A stretch of 8,075 nucleotides of DNA from Bacteroidales bacterium UBA1217 (GCA_002309335.1 DBXH01000046.1:13205-21279); one strand, 5' to 3'; counted from the first letter of the stretch, positions 1 to 7,553 are shown. Numbers and translations are program-made. Notes: generated by a model not told the origin, from the letters alone.

Positions 1-518
1 TTGGGGCGGCGGTCGATGGGCGAGGTTAGATACTCGTCACCCTCGATGACCATAATCTTAGCCTCTTCCGACAATTTAACCATCACATCAAATCCCTGCA
101 ATTGAGCACCTACCATATAGTCTGCATCTATGCCACAGTTCTTCAACACGTGTAGTATCATTGCCGTGGTGGTAGTCTTCCCGTGACTGCCGCCTACAAC
201 GATACGAAGCTTGTCCTTTGATTGTTCGTAGAGATATTCGGGATAACTGTATATTTTTAGTCCAAGCTCTTGTGCCCTAATTAGTTCTGGATTGTCTATT
301 CTGGCATGCATACCTAGCACAACAGCATCAAGGTCGGGAGTTATACGATCAGGATTCCAACCTTCTGTTTCAGGCAGAAGGCCTGCTTTTTGTAGTCGTG
401 TACGGGCAGGGTCAAATATCTCATCGTCCGAGCCGCTTACTATGTATCCTTTCTGGTGCAAGGCAAGTGCGAGGTTGTGCATTGCGCTGCCGCCTATTGC
501 AATAAAGTGTACTTTCAT
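1..518 (-). CDS. mpl: UDP-N-acetylmuramate:L-alanyl-gamma-D-glutamyl-meso-diaminopimelate ligase (murein peptide ligase), N-terminal part
   Basis: Mpl is a cytoplasmic ATP-dependent ligase that attaches recovered murein tripeptide to UDP-MurNAc, so that old wall material re-enters peptidoglycan synthesis. Translating the minus strand from the ATG at 518 gives 172 codons before the window edge; the central and C-terminal domains are missing. Residues 1-14 (MKVHFIAIGGSAMH) form the Rossmann-like nucleotide loop of the Mur ligase N-terminal domain. Residues 29-33 (GSDDE) follow the second strand. The ATP-binding P-loop is GGSHGKTTTT at 109-118, and EGDEY at 159-163 is the conserved acidic segment of the central domain. 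The SAMHNLALAL stretch after the first glycine loop, rather than the MurC form, favours Mpl over its paralogue MurC; this comparison is from memory of the families. No stop or frameshift occurs in the visible part. The gene is divergent from the macrodomain-like gene, with 103 bp between them. I see no clean TAnnTTTG box for mpl: TATTTTTTG, one base too long, lies about 15 nt upstream of the ATG. Confidence 0.93.
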   Translation of the reverse strand, partial: MKVHFIAIGGSAMHNLALALHQKGYIVSGSDDEIFDPARTRLQKAGLLPETEGWNPDRITPDLDAVVLGMHARIDNPELIRAQELGLKIYSYPEYLYEQSKDKLRIVVGGSHGKTTTTAMILHVLKNCGIDADYMVGAQLQGFDVMVKLSEEAKIMVIEGDEYLTSPIDRRP

Positions 519-573
519 AAAAGATGATTTTCAAAAAATAACGCCTGATGTTGCATTTTTATTGTAAGTCGGT

Positions 574-604
574 TTTGTCAGATGAAAAAAAAATGTTATT
601 TTTG
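574..604 (+). promoter_or_regulatory. Bacteroidetes-type promoter of the macrodomain-like gene
   Basis: A -33 box TTTG at 574-577 is followed after 19 bp by TATTTTTG at 597-604, a full match to the TAnnTTTG -7 box used by the primary sigma factor of Bacteroidota. Transcription should start near 610-612, leaving a leader of only about 10 nt before the ATG at 622. No Shine-Dalgarno sequence is seen, which is normal in this phylum. Confidence 0.7.
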
Positions 605-621
605 CAAAAAGCATTTGAATT

Positions 622-1029
622 ATGAAAAACGCTCAAGTTGTTAATGGTCATAGAGTTGCGTCCGATAGTATAGCTCAGCTCAACGATAATGAAATCTTTG
701 TATTCGGTAGCAATGTTCAAGGTATGCACGGCGGCGGTGCCGCCTGGTATGCCCACAAGAATTTCGGAGCTGAATGGGGCGTCGGCGAAGGACTTACGGG
801 GCGAACATACGCTTTGCCCACTATGGAAGGTAAAGCATCTTTGGCTCACGCTGTAAAGAATTTCATCTCCTGTGCCCGTAAGCATACGGAACTGACGTTT
901 CTCGTGACCGCCGTTGGCTGCGGCATTGCTGGTTATTCTCCTTCTGAGGTTGCCCCTCTTTTCAAAGAGGCTGAAGCCCTCAATAATGTTTTCCTGCCGC
1001 AGGTCTTTATCGACGAGTTGTTTAAATAA
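622..1029 (+). CDS. Macrodomain-like protein (A1S_2505-like family), function unproven
   Basis: A 135-residue cytoplasmic protein without signal peptide or membrane segment. It resembles small stand-alone macrodomain-like proteins often annotated as hypothetical or, in some genomes, as A1S_2505-type phage proteins; I base this on recalled motifs, not a search. The motifs are EIFVFGSN (24-31), a glycine-rich loop GMHGGGAAWYA (34-44), GEGLTGRTYALPT (55-67), a buried strand running into a second glycine loop, TAVGCGIAGY (96-105), and a C-terminal NVFLPQVF (122-129). The strand-loop pattern VTAVGCGIAGY matches the place where macrodomains bind the ADP-ribose diphosphate, so binding or hydrolysis of an ADP-ribose-like ligand is an inference. 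It is complete, stands alone between its own promoter and a terminator, and is oriented against all its neighbours, so context does not reveal a partner. Base composition is like that of the neighbours, and no phage genes are nearby. Confidence 0.82.
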   Translation: MKNAQVVNGHRVASDSIAQLNDNEIFVFGSNVQGMHGGGAAWYAHKNFGAEWGVGEGLTGRTYALPTMEGKASLAHAVKNFISCARKHTELTFLVTAVGCGIAGYSPSEVAPLFKEAEALNNVFLPQVFIDELFK

Positions 1030-1032
1030 TAA

Positions 1033-1058
1033 AAAAGCGAGGACACATCCTCGCTTTT
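1033..1058. terminator. Bidirectional intrinsic terminator between convergent genes
   Basis: GCGAGGA (1037-1043) pairs with TCCTCGC (1048-1054) around a CACA loop, flanked by four or more A on the left and four T on the right, so the hairpin carries a U-tract on either strand. It starts a few bases after the macrodomain-like gene stop and lies just downstream of the minus-strand lipoprotein gene. A second, AT-rich inverted repeat, GTTTATT/AATAAAC (1062-1068 and 1071-1077), lies between this hairpin and the lipoprotein stop. Confidence 0.85.
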
Positions 1059-1078
1059 ATTGTTTATTCTAATAAACG

Positions 1079-2455
1079 TTATTTATTTGTTGTGTTCTTC
1101 ACTGCGCGGACAGTGAAACCATTGGAGCGTCTAAAATACCACACACTATGTCCATTTGGGGGTTCAATCATAAAGCTATTTGCATAGCAAGGATATTCTG
1201 TGTATAGCGATGCGGTCCAATAGTAGCCAGCGGGACCGACAGGGTAATCAAGATCAGGCCCAAACATCATTCCAGCGAAAGGCAGGAAGATGCTGTTGCC
1301 GTTGGTGGCGGTGAAGCGAAATCCTTCTACGCCGTTTACAATAGCCGATTCTTTTGTGGTGTTGTTATTCAGTTCCTCCCACTCTTCCATAGTAGGAGTG
1401 CGGGCGCCGTTGCCTAAATTGGCTGTTGCGGCATCGTCACTGGCCTGTAAGATAGTCAGATTATCCACAGGACCACCATATAGTGTCGAGGGGTTATATT
1501 TGGTAATTGTGGCCAGCTGATTATTGTTTACCGTGCAGTAGATATAGGTATCCCAGTAGTATTCACTCTTGGGCTGCGTCTCTCCCCAGGCGTAGTAGTT
1601 GCCGTATTGCTCAGGGCTAGTGGCGCCGACGTTACACGAAGCCCATAGCAGGCCGCTCGGTAGGCCCAGGTCTACCCAACCACTGATCGGATTGGAGCCG
1701 CCGAGGGTCGACATAACGATACTGCTGCTGAGGATAGGCTCGCTCTCAGGCGTGAGTTTCAGCCAAGCGATGATAGTATAGTCCTTTCCTGGCTCAAGGC
1801 CGGTGATGGTGACCTCGAATTTGCCCCACGCATCAGGTGTGCCTGTGATGCTGTTGCTGTTCATCGTTGGGGCGCCTTCGGCCGACCAGATGAATCCGCA
1901 CGCAAAGTTCGGGAATTGGGGCAGGTATTGGTTGATATCGCCTGTGATAGTTGCGTTGACGGTGAGTGAGGTCTCGGTCCTGTCGACAGGATCGATGGCG
2001 CTGAGACCGAGGTCGCCGGGGTCAGGGGTGTCCGGGGTGCCGCCGTTCACCTTCAAAAACTTGCCCTCGAACTTGGCTTGCTGGCCGGTGCCGGGAACGG
2101 TGTTGCCGGTAATAATCATATATGTCTCGGTAATGTCGGTCACGGTGAAGGTGAATGTGTTGCCGTGCGAGTTGGTGACATTCACATTGTTGCCGCTCAC
2201 CTGCCAGCTGATAACCTCGCTCATCTCGGCAAGCTCGCCGGTGCCGTCGGCATTCATAACGATGGTCAGCTGCATCTGAACCTCTTCATCATTGATGTAG
2301 ATGTGTTCCGACTGCCAAGTGCCTACCAACTGTGCTGCGAGGGTACTGTTGTTGTCACCGTTGCCGGGATTGTCGTTCTCGTTCTCCTTCTCGTCGCAGG
2401 CTGCAAACGACACAAGCAGCATCGCGGCACAGAGAAATCGCATAAAATTCTTCAT
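1079..2455 (-). CDS. Three-domain lipoprotein with C-terminal FISUMP-type domain, probably surface exposed
   Basis: A 458-residue lipoprotein. Residues 1-19 are a signal peptide ending in SFAA, with the lipidated cysteine at C20. The next residues, DEKENEND, are strongly acidic, like the export signal that sends many Bacteroidota lipoproteins to the outer face of the outer membrane; surface display is therefore inferred. Three regions follow. Residues 40-137 resemble the lipocalin-like domains of Bacteroidetes lipoproteins (LVGTWQSE start, repeated beta strands). Residues 150-250 are an Ig/fibronectin-like beta domain (strand pattern SLTVNATI, then GLEPGKDYTIIA). Residues 258-455 match the FISUMP/Fib_succ_major family, with WVDLGLPSGLLWASCNVG (260-277), YYAWGET (287-293), RTPTMEEWEEL (352-362), RFTATNGNSIFLPFAG (380-395), YYWTAS (411-416) and GFTVRAVK (446-453). 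The family's function is not established; these proteins are usually taken as secreted or adhesive surface proteins. It follows typA by 53 bp with no terminator or recognisable promoter between, so it may be transcribed from the typA promoter. Confidence 0.85.
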   Translation of the reverse strand: MKNFMRFLCAAMLLVSFAACDEKENENDNPGNGDNNSTLAAQLVGTWQSEHIYINDEEVQMQLTIVMNADGTGELAEMSEVISWQVSGNNVNVTNSHGNTFTFTVTDITETYMIITGNTVPGTGQQAKFEGKFLKVNGGTPDTPDPGDLGLSAIDPVDRTETSLTVNATITGDINQYLPQFPNFACGFIWSAEGAPTMNSNSITGTPDAWGKFEVTITGLEPGKDYTIIAWLKLTPESEPILSSSIVMSTLGGSNPISGWVDLGLPSGLLWASCNVGATSPEQYGNYYAWGETQPKSEYYWDTYIYCTVNNNQLATITKYNPSTLYGGPVDNLTILQASDDAATANLGNGARTPTMEEWEELNNNTTKESAIVNGVEGFRFTATNGNSIFLPFAGMMFGPDLDYPVGPAGYYWTASLYTEYPCYANSFMIEPPNGHSVWYFRRSNGFTVRAVKNTTNK

Positions 2456-2508
2456 AACTGATATTTTTTTTGGTTATTAATAAGCAAGTCAATTAGACAT
2501 TACAATAG

Positions 2509-4362
<1,854 letters not shown>

Positions 4363-4388
4363 TGTATTGTTTATGTTAAATCGAGTTG

Positions 4389-4396
4389 CAAAGATA
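4389..4396 (-). promoter_or_regulatory. -7 box of the typA promoter
   Basis: The minus strand reads TATCTTTG, a full match to TAnnTTTG, followed by C as in many Bacteroidales promoters. Transcription would start near 4382, leaving a leader of about 20 nt. I see no TTG-type -33 box at the expected distance; that stretch is AT-rich. Confidence 0.6.
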
Positions 4397-4432
4397 CGAA
4401 AAAAATATGGTTTCCTATATATTTTTTCGTAT
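4394..4432. repeat. 11-bp inverted repeat overlapping the typA promoter
   Basis: ATACGAAAAAA (4394-4404) and TTTTTTCGTAT (4422-4432) are perfect inverted copies separated by 17 bp. The left arm overlaps the -7 box of typA and the right arm lies near the -33 region. It may be an operator, or an AT-rich hairpin ending transcription of the upstream gene whose stop is at 4462. It lacks a clear U-tract on the minus strand, so I cannot choose between these. Confidence 0.55.
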
Positions 4433-4461
4433 CACATCATTCCTTTTGCCATTTCGCCATT

Positions 4462-4935
4462 TTATCGTTTTTCTGTCATCGTAAAACTACGGAAGCGCGA
4501 TGTGGTTGACGAAGTTTCGCGGACTCGTATCAGCTTGTCGCCGAAGTGCATTGTCTTGTCGTCGCTGTCGGGGTTGTCGGTTGGGTATACTTGGAACAGA
4601 CGGTTGAAGTCGCGCAGGAAATCGGCGCTGCGCACATCAAGGATAATCTCATAGCACACTTCGTCGTTGTAACTCATTTTGAAGGTACAGCGGTAGTCGG
4701 CGGTGTTGATAATCATCACGCCTTCCACGCGGTTGCCGGCTGGCATATATGTTATGTCGAAAGCCTGGCTCTCGGCACGTTCATTGCCTACAAAGGCTCC
4801 GAGCGACTGTACGATGTGGTGTGCGTCACGACCTAACTGCTCGGCAATGTACGATGCCTGTGCGTTGGAATTTGAAAACTGAAAGATAAATAATCCTGCA
4901 ATGAGCAAGTACCTAATTGTTCGATTTCTATTCAT
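4462..4935 (-). CDS. Small secreted protein of unknown function
   Basis: A 157-residue protein that I do not recognise. Residues 1-26 form a typical signal peptide: basic start NRNRTIR, hydrophobic core YLLIAGLFIFQF, and a likely cut after SNSNAQ. There is no cysteine at the cut site, so it is predicted to be periplasmic or secreted, not a lipoprotein. The mature part is mixed alpha/beta in appearance, with hydrophobic strands GVMIINT (72-78) and CYEIILDV (94-101), two cysteines (83 and 94) that could form a disulfide in the periplasm, and a basic Ser/Thr-rich C-terminus (residues 137-157). The start is 25 bp behind the stop of the uridine phosphorylase with no terminator between, so the two are probably cotranscribed. 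That spacing alone does not imply a nucleoside-related role. Confidence 0.75.
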   Translation of the reverse strand: MNRNRTIRYLLIAGLFIFQFSNSNAQASYIAEQLGRDAHHIVQSLGAFVGNERAESQAFDITYMPAGNRVEGVMIINTADYRCTFKMSYNDEVCYEIILDVRSADFLRDFNRLFQVYPTDNPDSDDKTMHFGDKLIRVRETSSTTSRFRSFTMTEKR

Positions 4936-4960
4936 CTTAAAGTTAATGTTGTAGTTAACG

Positions 4961-5833
4961 TTATCGTATAATTCGTTCCATTATTTTTACAATCGATTCC
5001 CGCATCTCTCTATGATAGTCGTTCAGGAATGTTCCGTCGGCACGGTTGGCAATGATTAGGCAAACGGTCAAAGCATTGTGCCCCATTATTTTGCCGAGAC
5101 CATATATTGCTGAAGTCTCCATCTCAAGATTGGTGATCTTAAGCCCGTCGTACTCAAATGAAGCCAATTTCTCGTTCAGGTCTTTCACTGCGGGAGCAAT
5201 GCGGATGTCGCGTCCTTGGGGAGCGTAAAATCCAGGCGCAGTGGCAGTTATGCCTTTTACGGTGATGTCAGCTACCTTGTCTAATAGTATTTGACTGCCT
5301 TTCACGCAGTAGGGACGGGCAAAACGGTCGGAGAATTGTGTGTGTTTGATGAACAACTGTGTCATATTCTCTTCCAGTTCGCTGTCATTGTGCTCGTAAT
5401 AGTTCAGCAAGCCGTCAAGTCCCACAGCATATTTTGATGCCACAAGCGACCCGACAGGTATTTCGCTATGCAACGAACCTGACGTGCCGATGCGTATCAT
5501 ATTTAATGTACGGTGTTTGGGAAGTATTGTGCGGCTTTTGAGGTCGATATTGGCGGCAGCGTCAAGTTCGGTGACAACGATGTCAATGTTGTCGCATCCC
5601 ATTCCTGTACTCAGCGCGGTGAATCGGTGACCTTTGTATAATCCTGTCAGAGCATGCAACTCGCGGTTGGTACTTTCGTATTCAATGCTGTCAAACAGTT
5701 CTTTGAACATATTTACTCTCTCGGGATCGCCTACAAGGAAGATGTCGTCGGCCAGAGTGTAACCTGTCATATTGATGTGATACAGGGTGCCCGAGGGGGA
5801 TAATACCAATTCGCTTGATTTTAGTGTACTCAT
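4961..5833 (-). CDS. udp: Uridine phosphorylase (NP-1 family nucleoside phosphorylase)
   Basis: Uridine phosphorylase splits uridine with phosphate into uracil and ribose-1-phosphate in the cytoplasm, as part of pyrimidine salvage. The 290-residue product has the NP-1 landmarks in order: GDPERV (35-40) for phosphate binding; STGMGCDN (75-82); RIGTSGS (114-120), another phosphate and sugar contact; GFYAPQGR (201-208), whose Gln and Arg are in the place of the uracil-contacting Gln/Arg of E. coli Udp; and NLEMETSAIYGL (235-246), whose Glu-Met-Glu holds the ribose. ANRADGTF follows at 262-269. The pyrimidine-type Q/R pair favours uridine over purine nucleosides; exact specificity is inferred. 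It is longer than E. coli Udp (about 253 residues) because of the N-terminal extension before GDPERV and extra loop sequence, a length I recall for Bacteroidetes members. No promoter is evident in the 69 bp upstream, which are mostly taken by the terminator of the preceding gene, so read-through may drive it. Confidence 0.93.
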   Translation of the reverse strand: MSTLKSSELVLSPSGTLYHINMTGYTLADDIFLVGDPERVNMFKELFDSIEYESTNRELHALTGLYKGHRFTALSTGMGCDNIDIVVTELDAAANIDLKSRTILPKHRTLNMIRIGTSGSLHSEIPVGSLVASKYAVGLDGLLNYYEHNDSELEENMTQLFIKHTQFSDRFARPYCVKGSQILLDKVADITVKGITATAPGFYAPQGRDIRIAPAVKDLNEKLASFEYDGLKITNLEMETSAIYGLGKIMGHNALTVCLIIANRADGTFLNDYHREMRESIVKIMERIIR

Positions 5834-5849
5834 AACTGCTTGTTTTATT

Positions 5850-5886
5850 AAAAACAGACAGGCGGCGCACTTTGCGTCGCCTGTCT
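5850..5886 (-). terminator. Intrinsic terminator of the repeat-tail secreted protein gene
   Basis: On the minus strand AGACAGGCG pairs with CGCCTGTCT (plus 5878-5886 and 5856-5864). After one A/C mismatch, CGCA pairs with TGCG around a three-base loop. The hairpin is followed by G and five T (plus 5850-5854). It lies 17 bp past the stop at 5903 and only 16 bp before the udp start. Confidence 0.88.
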
Positions 5887-5902
5887 TGCATTTTAATCTT
5901 TT

Positions 5903-7099
5903 TTATCTGGTTGGACGAGAACCGCTATTGGTCGTTCCCGTGTTGCGGCCTGTGCTCGAAGTGCCGCTGTTGCGGTTTGATGAGGTGCCGGTGTTGGTAG
6001 TGGTATTGCTTCCGCGGCTCGATGTACCAGTGTTAGTAGTACTGCTGCTTCTGTTGCTCGAGGTACCGGTGTTCGTAGTGCCGCTGTTTCTACTACTGGT
6101 GTTGCCGGTATTCACGTTGGTGCTGCTTCCGCGGCTTGATGTACCAGTGTTAGTCGTATTGCTGCTTCTGTTGCTCGAGGTACCAGTGTTCGTAGTGCCG
6201 CTGTTTCTGCTGCTGGTGCTGCCGGTATTTACGTTGGTGTTAGTTCCACGTCCTCCAGTTGTTCCGGTATTTACATTGGTGTTGCTTCCGCGTCCTCCAG
6301 TCGTTCCGGTATTCACGTTGGTGTTAGTTCCACGTCCTCCAGTCGTACCAGTATTTACATTAGTGTTGCGGTTGGTCGTACCAGGGTTGCCTGCGTTGTT
6401 CATATTGCTTCCCGAGCGTGAGCCTCCTGCGTTGTTGAAAGCTGTGCTGCGTGTGCCAAGGTTGCTGCGTGAGTTTCCGCCGATGTAGCCGTGTCCGTCA
6501 GGAGTTATCGGATGATCTATACCAGGAGTGAATGGCTTTGTGGGTACAGGTGCGGGCGTGTGCGGAGTGCGCATATAGTAGGGGTGGTATGGCCACGGAC
6601 CGCTGCTCGGGGGCATTGGCGGACGCCAGCCGTGACGGTGGATCTCCCAGTGGTAGGTGTAGCCGTGGTGGAAGTGCGGGTCGTGGAAGTGGCGCACAAA
6701 CGAGTTGTAGGGAGGCATTGTCCAGTAGAAGTTCGGGGTCGCCACCGTGCTGCGGAAGCGCAGGTATTGTGCAGCGCTGTACATTCTGTTGCCGTAGGCG
6801 TTGTAGAGCCAGATGCACGACAGATCAAGTGGCATATAGATTTCTTCACCGGTGTAGGCATCGTAGCCATAGAGCCATATCTCATAGTATTTGCTGTTCA
6901 CAGGCTCTGCCCACACCTCGTTGATGATGACATACGTTGCAAGCTCATATTCATAGCCGCAGTATATCATTAGTTCATTTTGGGCGTCAAGTGTCGCAGC
7001 CACTCGTTTTGCTTGCGGACGGGTGAAATAGCGTACCGAGTTTGCCGACGCTACAAGTACCGTCATTACCATTGCCAGTGTTAAAATCAGTTTTTTCAT
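5903..7099 (-). CDS. Secreted protein with His/Pro/Tyr-rich centre and Thr/Asn/Gly/Ser repeat tail
   Basis: A 398-residue protein of unknown function. Residues 1-19 are a signal peptide (MKKLILTLAMVMTVLVASA); no lipobox follows, so it is exported but not lipidated. Residues 20-130 form a probable folded domain rich in Tyr and Trp (CGYEYELATYVIINEVW, 47-63; YEIWLYGYD, 72-80; CIWLYNAYGNRMYSA, 95-109). Residues 134-180 are unusually rich in His, Pro, Tyr and Trp (FHDPHFHHGYTYHWEIHRHGW), which suggests metal binding but does not prove it. From about 205 to the end the chain is low-complexity Gly, Ser, Thr, Asn and Arg. It includes three near-identical 14-residue units containing TNVNTGTTGGRG (about 245-286) and two 39-residue higher-order repeats (287-364). 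The tail is basic, probably disordered, and ends in SGSRPTR, which does not look like a type IX secretion signal. Start choice is supported by an AAAGGAG Shine-Dalgarno 6 bp upstream. The gene is isolated between a leader and a strong terminator. Confidence 0.85.
   Translation of the reverse strand: MKKLILTLAMVMTVLVASANSVRYFTRPQAKRVAATLDAQNELMIYCGYEYELATYVIINEVWAEPVNSKYYEIWLYGYDAYTGEEIYMPLDLSCIWLYNAYGNRMYSAAQYLRFRSTVATPNFYWTMPPYNSFVRHFHDPHFHHGYTYHWEIHRHGWRPPMPPSSGPWPYHPYYMRTPHTPAPVPTKPFTPGIDHPITPDGHGYIGGNSRSNLGTRSTAFNNAGGSRSGSNMNNAGNPGTTNRNTNVNTGTTGGRGTNTNVNTGTTGGRGSNTNVNTGTTGGRGTNTNVNTGSTSSRNSGTTNTGTSSNRSSNTTNTGTSSRGSSTNVNTGNTSSRNSGTTNTGTSSNRSSSTTNTGTSSRGSNTTTNTGTSSNRNSGTSSTGRNTGTTNSGSRPTR
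6008..6241 (-). repeat. Two tandem 117-bp higher-order repeats
   Basis: Copies at 6008-6124 and 6125-6241 differ at about nine of 117 positions by my count, mostly silent changes. Each encodes 39 residues built from three shorter degenerate units ending in SSRN, SSNR and SSRG. The exact phase of the boundary is arbitrary. Confidence 0.85.
6242..6367 (-). repeat. Three tandem 42-bp repeats
   Basis: Units at 6242-6283, 6284-6325 and 6326-6367 are near-identical and encode 14-residue blocks carrying TNVNTGTTGGRG with alternating Thr or Ser after the Gly-rich part. They adjoin the 117-bp repeats, whose first sub-unit is a diverged version of the same block, so the array appears to have grown by duplication at two scales. 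Confidence 0.88.
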
Positions 7100-7105
7100 T
7101 GTTTG

Positions 7106-7112
7106 CTCCTTT
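7106..7112 (-). promoter_or_regulatory. Shine-Dalgarno site of the repeat-tail secreted protein
   Basis: AAAGGAG on the minus strand ends 6 bp before the ATG at 7099. It fixes the start codon, and it stands out because the other genes here have no such site. Confidence 0.6.
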
Positions 7113-7173
7113 CGTTTTGTTCTTCAGCCTTCCGGCTTCAGAGTTTTTTATCGTTTTATTTTTTTGTATTCCT

Positions 7174-7181
7174 CAAAGTAA
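7174..7181 (-). promoter_or_regulatory. Candidate proximal -7 box for the repeat-tail secreted protein
   Basis: The minus strand reads TTACTTTG, one mismatch from TAnnTTTG. It would give a leader of about 65 nt. It overlaps a small inverted repeat, AAAGT-AAAAA-ACTTT (7175-7189). No good -33 box is seen. Confidence 0.35.
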
Positions 7182-7287
7182 AAAACTTTACGGTGTTAAC
7201 TATTTTTAAGACTTCCAGCCTTCTACATATGTCAAATGCGTTGTTTTCGCCACTTTTACCCTAAAACAGCCTCCGCAAATAAAAATG

Positions 7288-7295
7288 CAAAGTTA
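7288..7295 (-). promoter_or_regulatory. Candidate distal -7 box for the repeat-tail secreted protein
   Basis: The minus strand reads TAACTTTG followed by C, a full match to TAnnTTTG. If used, the transcript has a leader of about 180 nt before the ATG at 7099. The -33 region is a T-rich tract (complement of 7298-7306) without a clear TTG at the usual distance. Confidence 0.45.
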
Positions 7296-7336
7296 CCAAA
7301 AAAAAACGAAACCTCATCTTAACATTCAAATTTTTT

Positions 7337-7356
7337 TTCCGGCACACCATCCGGAA
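7337..7356. repeat. 6-bp inverted repeat with 8-base loop
   Basis: TTCCGG (7337-7342) and CCGGAA (7351-7356) can form a short stem. A T-tract precedes it on the plus strand rather than following it, so it does not look like a plus-strand terminator, and the minus strand has A residues after it. Confidence 0.4.
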
Positions 7357-7387
7357 CAGCCATATTATGTTAAAAATCCACCCCTTT

Positions 7388-7447
7388 CGATTCTCTGGGT
7401 CAACTCTGGGTTGCTACGTTTCCCGCCTCCCGTCCGTAAGAATCATC
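7388..7447 (-). repeat. Diverged intergenic element, copy 1
   Basis: On the minus strand this copy contains GATGATTCTTAC, GACGGG, AGGCGGGAA, TAGC and AGAGTTGACCCAGAG in order. The same landmarks, with substitutions and different gaps, recur at 7732-7801. On the plus strand CTCTGGGT occurs twice here (7393-7400 and 7404-7411), three bases apart. Confidence 0.45.
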
Positions 7448-7528
7448 TTCAGATGCAGGGCGATAGGGTCGGGGAGAAGGTATAATTACTTATTTGTTTG
7501 AATTTCAGGATGTCAAAGGACTTTTTTT

Positions 7529-7540
7529 GATTTCGAAATC
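7529..7540. repeat. 12-bp perfect palindrome GATTTCGAAATC
   Basis: The site is its own reverse complement. It differs only at the two central bases from the palindrome at 7869-7880. Such sites can be bound by dimeric regulators, but nothing here proves that. Confidence 0.5.
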
Positions 7541-7545
7541 TGATG

Positions 7546-7553
7546 CAAAAGTA
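7546..7553 (-). promoter_or_regulatory. Isolated -7-like box facing left
   Basis: The minus strand reads TACTTTTG followed by C, a full match to TAnnTTTG. There is no clear -33 box and no gene directly downstream; the palindrome at 7529-7540 would lie at the expected transcription start. It may be a chance match. Confidence 0.25.

Noticed and set aside
2370..2400. GTTCTC-like repeats near the lipoprotein signal peptide, resembling the typA heptamer
   Set aside because: These are irregular six-base steps encoding the acidic DEKENEND stretch; the heptamer unit is not repeated here.
2078..2461. Plus-strand open frame of 127 codons opposite the lipoprotein gene
   Set aside because: The minus-strand frame carries a lipoprotein signal and three recognisable domains; the plus frame is a by-product of codon use.
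5930..6367. Possible CRISPR array because of regularly spaced repeats
   Set aside because: The repeats are directly tandem without unique spacers, are in frame, and encode a low-complexity protein tail.
5787..6488. Long plus-strand open frame (233 codons) rich in Val, Leu and Pro, opposite the repeat tail
   Set aside because: It is the mirror image of the in-frame repeats on the minus strand, has no promoter or signal of its own, and overlaps the terminator and start of udp. The minus frame has a signal peptide, Shine-Dalgarno site and terminator.
6491..6973. Overlapping open frames on both strands (plus 6491-6973, minus 6517-6885) within the secreted-protein gene
   Set aside because: They are shadows of the GC-rich, His/Pro-coding part of the gene and have no independent start signals.
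7285..7485. Plus-strand open frame of 66 codons
   Set aside because: It overlaps the first element copy and a candidate minus-strand promoter, and has no promoter or domain.
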